Shown piece after piece: positions 12,901 to 20,589 of a DNA stretch of 64,000 nucleotides. The number at the start of each line of letters is the position of its first letter. Position 1 is the stretch's first letter. The position numbers were made by a program, and so were the translations under genes. A model generated the notes under the pieces. That model ran no database searches, was not told the origin of the DNA, and saw only the letters and a list, made by a program, of their open reading frames with translations. Source of the stretch: Balanoglossus misakiensis (taxonomy: Eukaryota > Hemichordata); the NCBI GenBank assembly GCA_040954595.2, contig CM082582.2, forward strand, positions 13,826,001-13,890,000, in the 5' to 3' direction.

Positions 12901-15900
12901 GCTGATGGGGCGGTCCTGGGGGCAATCGACGCGTACCCGCGACTTTGTCCGCATTTTCGAACTCATGAATATTCATTAGATGTTGATGACGTAAACCCTG
13001 AACTGTGCTTGCAGAGTAAGGAAACATTGACAAAAAGTTTTAGGGTTTTTTTTTTTTCGGATTTCGACAAATAACACACGCACTAAAACAAAGCAAAGCG
13101 TTAGAAGTCCGTTTTATCATACGTTATTATATGTACATGTATGTACTGATTTCATGCCAAGATCAAGTTTTCATGACTTTATATTAACCATTTATTTTGC
13201 CAGGTCCAGGTCTCGTGTTTGTCGTTTATCCTGAAGCCATAGCAACGTTGCCAGGGGCAACTTTTTGGGCAATCATCTTCTTCCTCATGTTGATTACACT
13301 GGGACTGGATAGCTCTGTAAGTTCGTTTTCGCTTTCCAAAATACAAAAATGTATATATCTATGTCTCGTTCAGGCCATATCGTAACTCCGATTTCAGAAT
13401 GTGACGACGTGGTAAAATATTGTTAAAATGTGTTATGTATATGTCGCACGATTCTTTCCAGTGATTTTCCTTAATTTTGTGGTTTCCAATATTTTCTGCT
13501 GTAATTTTAGATGGGTGGTCTAGAAGCCGTTATGACAGGATTAATCGACGAATTCCCAAAGTTGAAGAATAAGCGCGAACTTGTTCTGGCTGTTGTAGTG
13601 TCTTCGGTTTTCCTGGTTGCCCTTGTCAACGTCACGTACGGTGGAATTTACGTGTTTCATATGATGGACAATTTTATGGCTGGCACCTCTCTTCTGTTTG
13701 CTGTGTTATTTGAAGCAGTGGCAGTGTCATGGTTCTACGGTTAGTTGTGTAATTAAATCAAAAACTAGGTCCGCTCAAACACGAGACTATTCTGAGATCA
13801 CACCCTGTTTTAAATGCTTAAGACTTCAAGACAATCTCTGAGATGGAAAGATCGTAATTTACGCGGAAAAATAGCCCGAAACTAGAAATATTGCAATGTA
13901 TTTCAGTGCTGTTACTGAGTCATTACGTGTTGCTTGGGTAAATGATCAAAGGTGCGTCCAATAATGCAACAGAAAATAATCACGTATAGATAAAAATGTT
14001 CGACCTACTTGTGATTTTAGCTGTCTAAAGCCAAGCTTTTGAATTATCTCATGCAAACAAAACATTACTGCAATTTCAAGACTCATGCCAAGAATTTATA
14101 TTTATCGAGACTCATTTTCAACAAGTTTTGCATGTATTCATATCTGTATACAGGAGTTGACCGATTTTCCCACGACATCAATAAAATGCAGGGATTTAAG
14201 CCTGGGCTCTGGTGGAGAATACTGTGGAAGTTTGTCAGTCCATTGTTTCTCTTGGTAAATACTACTTTTTAAAAATTGTCACCTGTAACATGCTCGGTCT
14301 TAATTTTATTGTAATGGATATGTATTTCCAGAAATACGTTCAAGTTGTTCAGATTTCTAAAGCCATTACAACAACTAACATGTCTACACTGTCATTAGAT
14401 TGTGGAAAAGAGTTTATCGAAGTCCAATTCATGACATCATCAATATGCCAAAGTCAATGTTTTGTTTTAACATTGTACATTGTTTGCATATTCAAAGCCA
14501 TTCCTCGGATGTTCTCCATCAAATTCACTCTTCATTGAAATATAGACAAAACGACATGAGGTACTTGAGCGAATGTCGTGCTATTTTGCAATGCAATCTC
14601 ACATAACTGCTAGTCGGTGTCGTCATATCTTTGATAAAGTGCTTCTATACAGAGAACCATCATAGTTCAAAGTGCCCGAAATGTTTTCTTTAAAAGTTGG
14701 CTCTATGCTTACATTTTAATGTAGGTCCATTACTTTCGGATGCACGTAACATTTCCAGTTTCATGCGTGTCTCAGACCACAACAGATCGCTTTATATAAG
14801 TCCGAGTTCTAGTTTTACTACAGTAACTTCTTATTTCCAGTGATTTATAACATTGCAATTTACCATCTTCTTTGTTGCAGTTCATTGTTGTTGTCAGTAT
14901 CACGCTTTACCAGCCGTTAGAATATGACGAATATATTTATCCGCAATGGGCCAACGTGGTTGGGTGGATGTTGTCTGTATCATCCATGGTACTGATACCA
15001 GCCGTTGCCATCTACAAAATAGCCGCCGAGAAAGGATCTTTGAAACAGGTATGACAACCTGCATGTCATTTTCTAACCAAGCTGTCCCTGTGTAAGTTTC
15101 AGTAATCACGTGTTTCAGTCGCCATATAATAATAATAATAATAATAATATTTCTTTATTTCAGGATATAAAAATCCCATAGTGACAGATATATAAAAAAG
15201 AAAACACCACATAAAAAAATAATAGAAGAATATTAGGAACAAAGCCATCATTCTGAAATATAAACCTCTCTCCGTGAAACTAATTTTCTTATACATGAGT
15301 CAGCAACCACAATTTTTACTGCTGTTACACATCATAGGTAGACAATGCCCGGTAGACGATTGGCCTACACACGCACATAACCTCTTGGTAACCTCGCATA
15401 CAAATGAAAGACTTGGCATCAATATCAATACATTACTAAGAATAGCGCATTTAGGATTTACAGTTACATTTGATACAAGTGGTACGTCATATAAGGAGTT
15501 GAGTTACCCCGTTGGATTTTCTAATGCTTGTATTACGACCATTTTCTTTTCTCAGAGGATAGCACTGGCACTCACACATGAAAATGAACGCGACATTGTC
15601 AAAGAAACTTGGAACGTAAAACAGTACAAGGTAAGTAAAAACCTCGCACGGACTAAGTAGTGCATGTTAGGCAAACTCTGATTAGCATGCAACTGCTATT
15701 TGCATATATTTCATCAAGATGCTTGGTATGTATAGTCACTTGTTAGGTATTCTACATGCCAACATATCACGTTTAGATATATCTGAAACGAACGCTGAAT
15801 CCGAATCAGTATCAAAGACCGAGAGATTGAACTCAGATCCTGTCATTACTTGTAAGAGAAGAACGCCCCGGATTAACCGAAACCACTAACATTTGTATAA

Positions 15901-15941
15901 ATTCTATCTTTTTTCAGCGAAAACACTGGCTGGCAATTTAA
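6501..15941 (+). CDS. SLC6A3: Sodium-dependent catecholamine (dopamine/noradrenaline) transporter, SLC6 family, 13 coding exons
   Basis: This is a plasma-membrane Na+/Cl- symporter that clears dopamine/noradrenaline from the extracellular space. Coding exons: 6501-6906, 8158-8289, 8583-8832, 9188-9326, 9855-9989, 10298-10401, 10931-11055, 13204-13316, 13511-13739, 14154-14254, 14881-15048, 15556-15630, 15918-15941. All junctions are GT..AG and all phases agree. The sum is 2001 nt, or 666 aa against 620 in human DAT; most of the excess is a longer N tail. TM1 holds Asp119 (human Asp79, the amine-binding Asp that marks monoamine carriers) in a [11 protein letters not shown] block. The extracellular loop 2 Cys pair is [10 protein letters not shown], followed by an N-glycosylation site (NYS). 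The TM8 Na2-site Asp466-Ser467 is present. The C terminus HWLAI equals mammalian NET. Odd residues: Ser121, Ala189 (human Ser149), Tyr365 (human Phe320), Asn420 (human Zn-ligand His375). Family membership is certain; orthology to the DAT/NET branch is strong; the exact substrate is inferred. Confidence 0.95.
7974..8021. repeat. (GACT)n microsatellite in transporter intron 1
   Basis: About twelve CTGA/GACT tetranucleotide units with two single-base variants. They lie in the 1251-bp first coding intron, 140 bp before exon 2. The rest of the intron shows no other clear feature. Confidence 0.8.
8158..8289 (+). CDS. SLC6A3: Transporter exon 2 (end of TM1 loop, TM2)
   Basis: Phase 1 to phase 1, 132 bp, residues 136-180. 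It encodes the [11 protein letters not shown] junction, TM2 ([20 protein letters not shown]) and the [17 protein letters not shown] loop, all hallmark SLC6 sequence. The acceptor is tatccctttcag and the donor AAAG|gtaagc. Confidence 0.95.
8583..8832 (+). CDS. SLC6A3: Transporter exon 3 (TM3 and extracellular loop 2)
   Basis: Residues 180-263, phase 1 to 2. TM3 contains Tyr196, which matches human DAT Tyr156 in the substrate pocket, and Ala189 where human DAT has Ser149. Loop 2 carries the disulfide pair in [10 protein letters not shown] and one N-X-S sequon (NYS). The His that contributes to the Zn site of human DAT in this loop (His193) has no obvious counterpart. Confidence 0.95.
9188..9326 (+). 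CDS. SLC6A3: Transporter exon 4 (TM4)
   Basis: Residues 263-309, phase 2 to 0. It reads [20 protein letters not shown] and then TM4, ending at WKGVHTSGK. The stretch GIDDLG...WQL and the closing SGK|VVW junction are characteristic of DAT/NET/SERT. Confidence 0.95.
9409..9600. repeat. Purine-rich (G/A) tract in transporter intron 4
   Basis: About 190 bases of almost uninterrupted purines on the + strand: runs of GAGA, GGGG and GGAGG with few T or C. Such mirror-like homopurine tracts can adopt triplex (H-DNA) structure. It is preceded by a short GACT repeat. The long open frames on the opposite strand here are a by-product of this composition (Ser/Pro/Leu only) and are not genes. Confidence 0.75.
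9855..9989 (+). CDS. SLC6A3: Transporter exon 5 (TM5)
   Basis: Residues 310-354, phase 0 to 0. It reads [20 protein letters not shown], then [14 protein letters not shown] and the acidic DFKKLLEAE end, matching the TM5 and extracellular loop 3 region of DAT. Confidence 0.95.
10298..10401 (+). CDS. SLC6A3: Transporter exon 6 (TM6, substrate gate)
   Basis: Residues 355-389, phase 0 to 2. It encodes [19 protein letters not shown] followed by [11 protein letters not shown]. Phe371 corresponds to human DAT Phe326. Tyr365 occupies the position of human DAT Phe320 (SERT Phe335, LeuT Phe253), the aromatic extracellular gate that is almost always Phe. The codon is clearly TAC. Confidence 0.95.
10931..11055 (+). 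CDS. SLC6A3: Transporter exon 7 (TM7)
   Basis: Residues 389-431, phase 2 to 1. It encodes [18 protein letters not shown] and TM7, then the [16 protein letters not shown] loop. Asn420 replaces the Zn-ligand His375 of human DAT. The donor is GAAG|gtaacg, followed by the transposon-loaded 2148-bp intron. Confidence 0.93.
11131..11746 (-). mobile_element. 0.6-kb non-autonomous DNA element with long inverted ends, copy 1
   Basis: The two ends are inverted copies sharing a core of gcggaagtgcggaaaatgac and cagacga...cgct. The whole interior matches, in reverse orientation, the element at 26115-26751: shared blocks include the tail ctggtcattttccgcacttc and a central block around cctctggtacagac. The left end is more diverged. 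No conserved reading frame: the 142-codon frame on the - strand here is interrupted by a stop in the other copy. It lies inside transporter intron 7. Confidence 0.7.
11983..12261 (+). pseudogene. THAP-domain transposase fragment (N-terminal zinc finger only)
   Basis: ATG at 11983 follows an AT-rich leader. The 92-residue frame shows the C2CH zinc-coordinating pattern of THAP DNA-binding domains: CCYGHC near the start, RFPKP, a conserved KWIYACG with Trp, then YICGLHF (Cys-x2-His), and GPTSDHPD. In complete elements a helix-turn-helix and a DDE nuclease domain follow. Here the frame stops soon after the finger, so it is a truncated remnant. It lies within an intron of the transporter gene on the same strand. 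Confidence 0.65.
12306..12319. repeat. Poly-C tract
   Basis: A run of about 14 C bases inside the deleted transposon. It probably lies near the internal deletion join, as it separates the two gene heads. Confidence 0.7.
12642..12866 (-). pseudogene. SAP-like domain fragment of a transposon accessory gene
   Basis: On the - strand, from a Met near 12866, the frame reads [20 protein letters not shown] followed by KKVEL. This helix-turn-helix pattern resembles SAP domains, which open the YqaJ/SWIM-type accessory proteins of some animal transposons. The frame then runs into hydrophobic nonsense and stops, either at an exon edge or at the internal deletion point. It lies head-to-head-inward with the THAP fragment. 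Confidence 0.45.
13204..13316 (+). CDS. SLC6A3: Transporter exon 8 (loop 4 and TM8)
   Basis: Residues 431-468, phase 1 to 0. It encodes [20 protein letters not shown] and TM8, ending LGLDSS. Glu441 aligns with the human DAT Zn-site Glu396, and Asp466-Ser467 with the Na2-site pair. The acceptor tattttgccag follows directly on the transposon-rich intron, which has not damaged the splice signal. Confidence 0.95.
13511..13739 (+). CDS. SLC6A3: Transporter exon 9 (TM9-TM10)
   Basis: Residues 469-545, phase 0 to 1. It encodes [22 protein letters not shown]9, [14 protein letters not shown], then TM10 and [13 protein letters not shown]...VITGLIDEF is more like DAT than SERT. Confidence 0.95.
14154..14254 (+). 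CDS. SLC6A3: Transporter exon 10
   Basis: Residues 545-578, phase 1 to 0. It encodes [18 protein letters not shown] and [16 protein letters not shown], the intracellular loop 5 and start of TM11. The acceptor is ctgtatacag and the donor TTG|gtaaat. Confidence 0.93.
14881..15048 (+). CDS. SLC6A3: Transporter exon 11 (TM11-TM12)
   Basis: Residues 579-634, phase 0 to 0. It encodes [20 protein letters not shown], then [20 protein letters not shown] and [16 protein letters not shown]. It completes the twelve membrane segments. Confidence 0.95.
15127..15290. repeat. (AAT)n and SINE-like tail in transporter intron 11
   Basis: Eight AAT units are followed by an A/T-rich segment starting tttctttatttcaggat. 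The pairing of a trinucleotide run with a short conserved-looking segment resembles the 3' end of a SINE, but no RNA polymerase III boxes are evident. A loosely similar segment (attgattgattcacgaaaa...) lies near 49240. Confidence 0.3.
15556..15630 (+). CDS. SLC6A3: Transporter exon 12 (C-terminal tail)
   Basis: Residues 635-659, phase 0 to 0: [20 protein letters not shown] then VKQYK. It aligns with the LAYGITPENE... tail of NET. The donor is AAG|gtaagt. Confidence 0.93.
15918..15941 (+). CDS. SLC6A3: Transporter exon 13 (PDZ-type C terminus) and stop
   Basis: After the acceptor ttttttcag, seven codons RKHWLAI precede TAA at 15939-15941. HWLAI is the exact C terminus of mammalian NET (HWLKV in DAT), a known PDZ-ligand segment that binds PICK1 and supports surface delivery. 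Recovery of this short terminal exon confirms the gene model end. Confidence 0.9.
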   Translation, partial: RKHWLAI

Positions 15942-17640
15942 ACCGTGTTTTAATATCAACTAATGAAACATCTTCTTAAACTGAGACCCAATCTGTATGT
16001 ATGGTTACAATGGATGTGGTACAGTCCATGATGAACCAATGTGGAAAATTATCTGCTGAGACAAATAACGCTGAAGTGTTTGATGAAGGACTGATGCATG
16101 AATGATTGTATAATACAAAATCATAAACGTCTTCTTATGTACACAATAGCAATTTGCATTTTATGAAAATCTCTGCAAATCAGATTATCAATTATCGTAT
16201 CATTTAATAGTATTCAAATCAAATGATTTGTTACATCATACAGAGGGAAAAATCCTAAAACGAAGCTGGATCGTTACCAGTCAAATAATGCATTGCGGCC
16301 GCTTTATACGGACTGACCAATCACAATTAAGCTTAGCATAGGAAACGTCCCCTACTGTTCTGTGTTTACTCTTGATTTTGAACTGATCGTGCCAACCAAT
16401 ATAGACGATGTCAACGCCATATATAATCGAAGATGGAATGACATTTCCCATTTTGTAAATAGCGATTTGAAGAAAGCATTCACTGTTTCTAATCATCTAC
16501 CAGATGGAAAGTCATCTATTGCTAATTATTAGTCTCTTATATCGACCAGCATGATATGAAATGGAAAACGACTGCAGACATTTAATCACGAGGCATTCTC
16601 ACTCGTTATCTCTATATAGAATCATAAGATTGATCAGGTACACGTGACAGTTGTCCTATTAAAAATCGAACAAATCAAGTTTATGTACTGACTCTCTAGG
16701 AAGAAAAATCAAACATCGTGGAATGACGCTAAATTGTCATGTCATATGGGCCAATCACAAGTCTTAAATCTACCTCAGTTAGCTTCGGGCGATATCTGAC
16801 TTCAATGTTATGTCTGTATAGATTGGTTAATACTTCAGTGTCAAGACAGAAAACAACTTCTTTGACCTTTGACATCTCTTGTATATATTATTCACTTATG
16901 TTTACGCCTAAAACATTTATGTTACGAAATGTAAGTTAAACCCCATGAGTACCATTATCAAGTACAGTGTATATTTTAATTTTTAGATGAGTTGATTATG
17001 CGATAAAAAAAGGATTTATATTATATTAATTGAAAAGGTGATAATGGGTTGATGTGTAGACAAAATATTTTTTCATTTATTACTGTTTGTGCACTGCATA
17101 TAAGTTTTTTTGCCATTTCTGAAATTGGCACACTGTATAAAAATATGAACAACTGAAATCTTGCGAATTATCAGACCCTGTAACAGGCACTGTAGACTAA
17201 ATACTGAACAGAGCCCTTTTCACACATCCATATTTCAAGTCCTGTGTAAACAGCACTGAATAGTCAGAAATTATATCACTGTATGCAGCCCTGCTATACC
17301 AGGCCTTTTCATACAGTTCTGAAATCGGTCTAATTATTTAAATCGTGTAACAGATTGCGTTTCTCAGGTTACTGACCAGTGTTACAACAATGTCGTGTAA
17401 TCTGCCTTCAGTTTTCTCGCTGTGTAGACGCTTAACGTTTTCAATAATAATACGTCATTTCTTTTTTTACACATCTATGTAAATTTGCGTCAATTTTAGG
17501 ACGCAACTTTGGTAATAGTATCTAGAACCTTTTATGAGTAAATAAATATTCTGATTCATAGTCTCAGACTTTCGACTGGTTGTGACACCTTTGTGTCGTG
17601 TTTTGTACTAGGAAGCCCATCAAGCCAAGTATTTTGGTCC
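15942..17640 (+). other. Likely transporter 3' UTR and following spacer
   Basis: No coding exon is seen. ATTAAA occurs at 16658-16663, and the first canonical AATAAA downstream of the stop is at 17541-17546. Either could end the transcript, implying a 0.7- or 1.6-kb 3' UTR. The sequence is AT-rich with no repeat of note. Confidence 0.4.
17541..17546 (+). terminator. Candidate polyadenylation signal AATAAA for the transporter gene
   Basis: The first canonical hexamer after the stop codon at 15941, with a T/GT-rich stretch (ggttgtgacacctttgtgt) about 35 bp further on. The distance of 1.6 kb is long but normal for animal neuronal genes. Confidence 0.35.
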
Positions 17641-17959
17641 CCTCAAGTCATGTTAAAGATGGTCGACATTGCACCAAAGTATATCTTTCTGGCAGTCGAG
17701 CGCCGTACCCCGTTTCCATCTGCCGAAAATAGTCTCGAGTAAGCTCCTGGTCGATGACAGTGATCTGTTCTTGCAGACGTTTACAGGCTAAGCAAATGTC
17801 TGTACTGTAGATTTCCTGTTTCGACAGTCTTTTGAAATCCAATAAAAATCCGCGTATACTTTACAAAAAACTTGGATATAGTCACATAATCGCCCACAAA
17901 TATTTCCCCGATACCATTCCAGCCCCTCCAAAAAGATCGCCATCAGTTTCATCCCTTAA

Positions 17960-17984
17960 AGGTCAGGGTACGTAATCAGGGTCA
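17960..17984 (+). promoter_or_regulatory. Two nuclear-receptor-type half-sites before the GST start
   Basis: AGGTCA at 17960-17965 and GGGTCA at 17979-17984, same orientation with a 13-bp spacer, end 19 bp before the GST ATG. The spacing is not a standard direct-repeat element, so function is speculative. Confidence 0.2.
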
Positions 17985-18003
17985 ACAAGTACACTTCAAC
18001 AAA

Positions 18004-18180
18004 ATGGCGTCTGAAATCTTTCTAATCTGGGGCTCTGGAAGTGGACCATGCTGGCGTGTCATGATTACACTGGAGGAGAAGGGATTGCATGGCTACGATA
18101 ATGAAATGATCTCCATGGAAAGACTGCGAGGGGCAAAAGAAAAGCCCGAGAATCTGTTGAAGATAAATCCAAGGGCACAG
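18004..18180 (+). CDS. GSTR: GST exon 1
   Basis: Residues 1-59, from MASEIFLIWGSGSGPCWRV to LLKINPRAQ. It contains the first beta strand and helix of the thioredoxin fold, ending at the donor CAG|gtatgg. Confidence 0.95.
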
Positions 18181-20329
18181 GTATGGAACGGTCTACAGCT
18201 TATCGTTTTACGTTAACTTTACTCTATTTCTCTTTGAAATCATGATATTTTATCCATGTTTGAGAGCATTTGGTCAGATTTGCTCTGTATGAATTTGTCC
18301 ATGTTTAGCAGTCAGTGTTTCCTTCGGTCTGGCAAAACGTTTTGATTCCAATGTTTTAAAAATACGACTTTTCTAGACAAAAAACCGTATCACACAATTT
18401 CGGCAGGGGCGGGGGGCAGAGCGATATATATATATATATATTTATGGTGCCAGCTGTTGATATAGAAATGCAGACGAGGACTTGACTGTGCATGTGCAAG
18501 ATCACCATCCAAGATAGAAACACGTAAAGCCTTATTCTTTCCCATGTACTACATTGAGACTTATGTCTTTTTTTATTGAAGAAGCAACATTACTGCTTGA
18601 TTGAGAAACATATCTGTTATTTCAAGTCGTGTGTTTGCACTCGCGTCCGTTTGTAACACAGGTGGCCTGAGGAATAACCTTTATAACCCTTAAGCTATGT
18701 CCCTGATTGGTCAATTATACTGCGCCATCCTGAACTATAACCTGTACTGATAACGTGTGTTTGCACTCGCGTCCGTTTGTAACACTGGTGGCCTGAGGAA
18801 TAACCTTTATAACCCTTAAGCTATGTCCCTGATTGATCCCGAACTATAACTTGTACTGATAACAGTATCACGTTTGAAATTGGGTTGTACTAACCATTAC
18901 GGGCAACTGAACCACAAAGTAAGCAAAACGATTGATTTCATTCAACAGGTACCAGCCATGAAGCATGGTGACGTTGCTATCAACGAGTCACTTGCTGCAA
19001 TGATATACCTGGAGGTAAGTATAGGGGCTGGTCCGTTTTTTCAGACTGGGGGTGGTCAATTTTTTAGTGTATGTCAAGAAAAGACGCACAATGAAAACAA
19101 AACAGGGCGACTCTCCCCTCAGTGTTCTCTCAGAAAGTCATAAACATAAAATTATGTTCACTGTTGTGACAATTATACTTTATCAGAAATATATCCTTGT
19201 CTTCAGAGGACAACAGTTTGCAATCACTGTGCCTGAATGACCTTACTCCGACCTTCTCACAATTCTCCCTACATTCGGAGATTGCACACAAGTGGACAAC
19301 ACACGATATTGATAGTGATTTGTCAACTTTAGTTTATGTGAACCATTTGACCTTCAATCAAATTCGTCGAATTCTCAAACTTAGCAAACATATCCAGATC
19401 AATGATTTGATTTGATTTACATTCGAATGATTTAGGATACATTTAAAAGCCAAGGCACACGCTTGTTGCCGGAAAGCCGCAAGGAAAAGGCACTGGCGCT
19501 CCAAAGAATGGCCGAAGTGGTTAATTTGGAAAGTAAACTGTACGGACTGGTCGGCTATATGATGATGAACAAAGGTAATCTAGATCAGGTATGATGATGT
19601 TGGATTCTACACAAAGTCTCTGTGTTTTAATGTCATAAGTTACCGACCGACTATGTTCATTTAAAATGATGATGACGGATGTGGTGGTGGTGGTCGACGT
19701 TACCTCATGTGGTGTGATGTGATATTCCTGATTTTTCTTCAGACAAAAATTGCGAAACTCAGAGAAGAATTAAGGAATGAAATTAAAATATGGGATGGCT
19801 ATCTAAGAAAGGTATGAATGAAACATTACCATAACATATTACTAACTATAGCGTTGTTTTTCTCTGCATTACACTTATTTGTACACTAATCGTGTCCGTA
19901 AGGGCTAATAGAATCACATGTGAACTGAATGTACTTCTGTGATTTGGAAAAGTTTTAGTTCATTAAACATGGAAACTTGAAGTGACTGTTTATTTAAATT
20001 ATATTGCTAAATCCGGAGGTTGTTATCACCTTTGATTAATTTGATATTTATTTCAAAATCTGGTAATACAGTGCGTCTTTAATTGTTGTTTTTGTACCAT
20101 ACAGCTTGGCGACAACAATTACTTGGCTGGTCAAGACTTCACTTTGGCAGACTGCGCGGTATTTTCTGTGATTGGAATGCTGCCACGCCAAGGAGTGGAC
20201 CTGGAGAAACACGCCCCCAATCTGGCCAAATACTACAACATCGTCAAGGGCCGCCAGTCAGTGCAAACGTCGTGGCCACCCCACTTCAAGACAACACCCA
20301 GTCCTAATTTTTTGAGCGACTTGTTCTGA
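18004..20329 (+). CDS. GSTR: Glutathione S-transferase, rho class (GST A-like), 5 exons
   Basis: A cytosolic dimeric enzyme conjugating glutathione to electrophiles, for detoxification. Exons are 18004-18180, 18949-19014, 19436-19588, 19743-19811 and 20105-20329, all phase 0 with GT..AG ends, totalling 690 nt or 229 aa; fish and amphioxus rho GSTs are about 225. The N-terminal thioredoxin-like domain shows WGSGSGPCWRV (residues 9-19), NPRAQVP with cis-Pro61, and Glu72-Ser73, the glutathione gamma-glutamyl contact. The helical C domain shows FKSQGTRLLP, then YLAGQDFTLAD with the N-capping box Thr168-x-x-Asp171 needed for folding. ATG at 18004 has the good context aaaATGg and starts just before the first beta strand. 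No neighbour suggests a cluster. Class is assigned from the GSGSGPCWRV and NPRAQ blocks. Confidence 0.95.
18423..18443. repeat. (AT)n microsatellite in GST intron 1
   Basis: About nine AT units, just after a G-rich patch (ggcaggggcggggggcag). Confidence 0.8.
18628..18863 (+). repeat. Tandem duplication of about 126 bp in GST intron 1
   Basis: The segment from cgtgtgtttgcactcgcgtc (18628) to the same words at 18754 is repeated directly. The second copy lacks about 16 bp (the tcaattatactgcgcc portion) but both end in gtactgataac. Very few substitutions separate the copies, so the duplication is recent. Confidence 0.85.
18949..19014 (+). CDS. GSTR: GST exon 2
   Basis: Residues 60-81: VPAMKHGDVAINESLAAMIY then LE. 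It holds the cis-Pro (Pro61) and the Glu-Ser glutathione-binding pair. The acceptor is cattcaacag and the donor GAG|gtaagt. Confidence 0.95.
19436..19588 (+). CDS. GSTR: GST exon 3
   Basis: Residues 82-132: DTFKSQGTRLLPESRKEKAL and then a helical stretch MAEVVNLESKLYGLVGYMMM. The donor used is CAG|gtatga at 19588; an internal AAAG|gtaatc at 19574 would break the phase-0 pattern. Confidence 0.93.
19743..19811 (+). CDS. GSTR: GST exon 4
   Basis: Residues 133-155: TKIAKLREELRNEIKIWDGY then LRK. This amphipathic helix leads into the YLAG segment; the introns on both sides are under 300 bp. Confidence 0.93.
20105..20329 (+). CDS. GSTR: GST exon 5 and stop
   Basis: Residues 156-229: LGDNNYLAGQDFTLADCAVF through the C-terminal SWPPHFK...FLSDLF, TGA at 20327-20329. 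The SWPP motif near the end is typical of rho-class enzymes. Confidence 0.95.
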   Translation, partial: LGDNNYLAGQDFTLADCAVFSVIGMLPRQGVDLEKHAPNLAKYYNIVKGRQSVQTSWPPHFKTTPSPNFLSDLF

Positions 20330-20580
20330 AGTGTTTTACACACATACACACAGTACCATGCAGACATAGTCAGTAGGGAACATTCATTTGTCTGTTGTAT
20401 TGTATTGTTTGTTTACTGCGCATTCAACAACTCAATGTTCACTTACCATCAGGCTATAGTAAAATGATGACATGAAATTCTCAATGAACAATATATGGTA
20501 GTTTCATAGCGCAATGTGTCAGAGAACGAGAAATCTTCTTTAAAACAGTGATATACCAATTTGTTTGGCAAGGAATGACC

Positions 20581-20586
20581 AATAAA
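20581..20586 (+). terminator. Polyadenylation signal AATAAA of the GST gene
   Basis: AATAAA lies 252 bp after the stop codon and is followed within about 30 bp by T/GT-rich sequence (gcgacgtcttgtgttcaatt). It is well placed to end the GST transcript. Confidence 0.6.
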
Positions 20587-20589
20587 AAT

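Larger units (their letters stand above)
11805..13009. mobile_element. Internally deleted two-gene DNA transposon (ISL2EU-like)
   Basis: The ends carry short inverted repeats: agcacagtccagggttt at 11805 against aaaccctgaactgtgct ending at 13009, with one mismatch. Subterminal GC-rich blocks (gcggacaaa..., gctcgctcag / ctgagcgaagc) are also partly inverted. Inside, a THAP zinc-finger start reads rightward from 11983 and a SAP-like start reads leftward from 12866, so both gene heads face inward and the middle is missing. ISL2EU transposons are known to carry a THAP/DDE transposase plus a second YqaJ-nuclease gene, which matches this arrangement; assignment is inference. No clear target duplication was seen. 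Confidence 0.55.

Noticed and set aside
15274-15660. 128-codon continuous frame around transporter exon 12
   Set aside because: Only the 75-bp piece with consensus splice sites is coding; the leading part is intron sequence without SLC6 similarity.
17648-17842. 64-codon frame on the - strand between the two genes
   Set aside because: Has gene-like composition but no recognised motif and no splice context; not enough to call.
19436-19574. Alternative GST exon 3 donor at AAAG|gtaatc
   Set aside because: Would shift the frame of exon 4; the CAG|gtatga site 14 bp further keeps every GST intron in phase 0.
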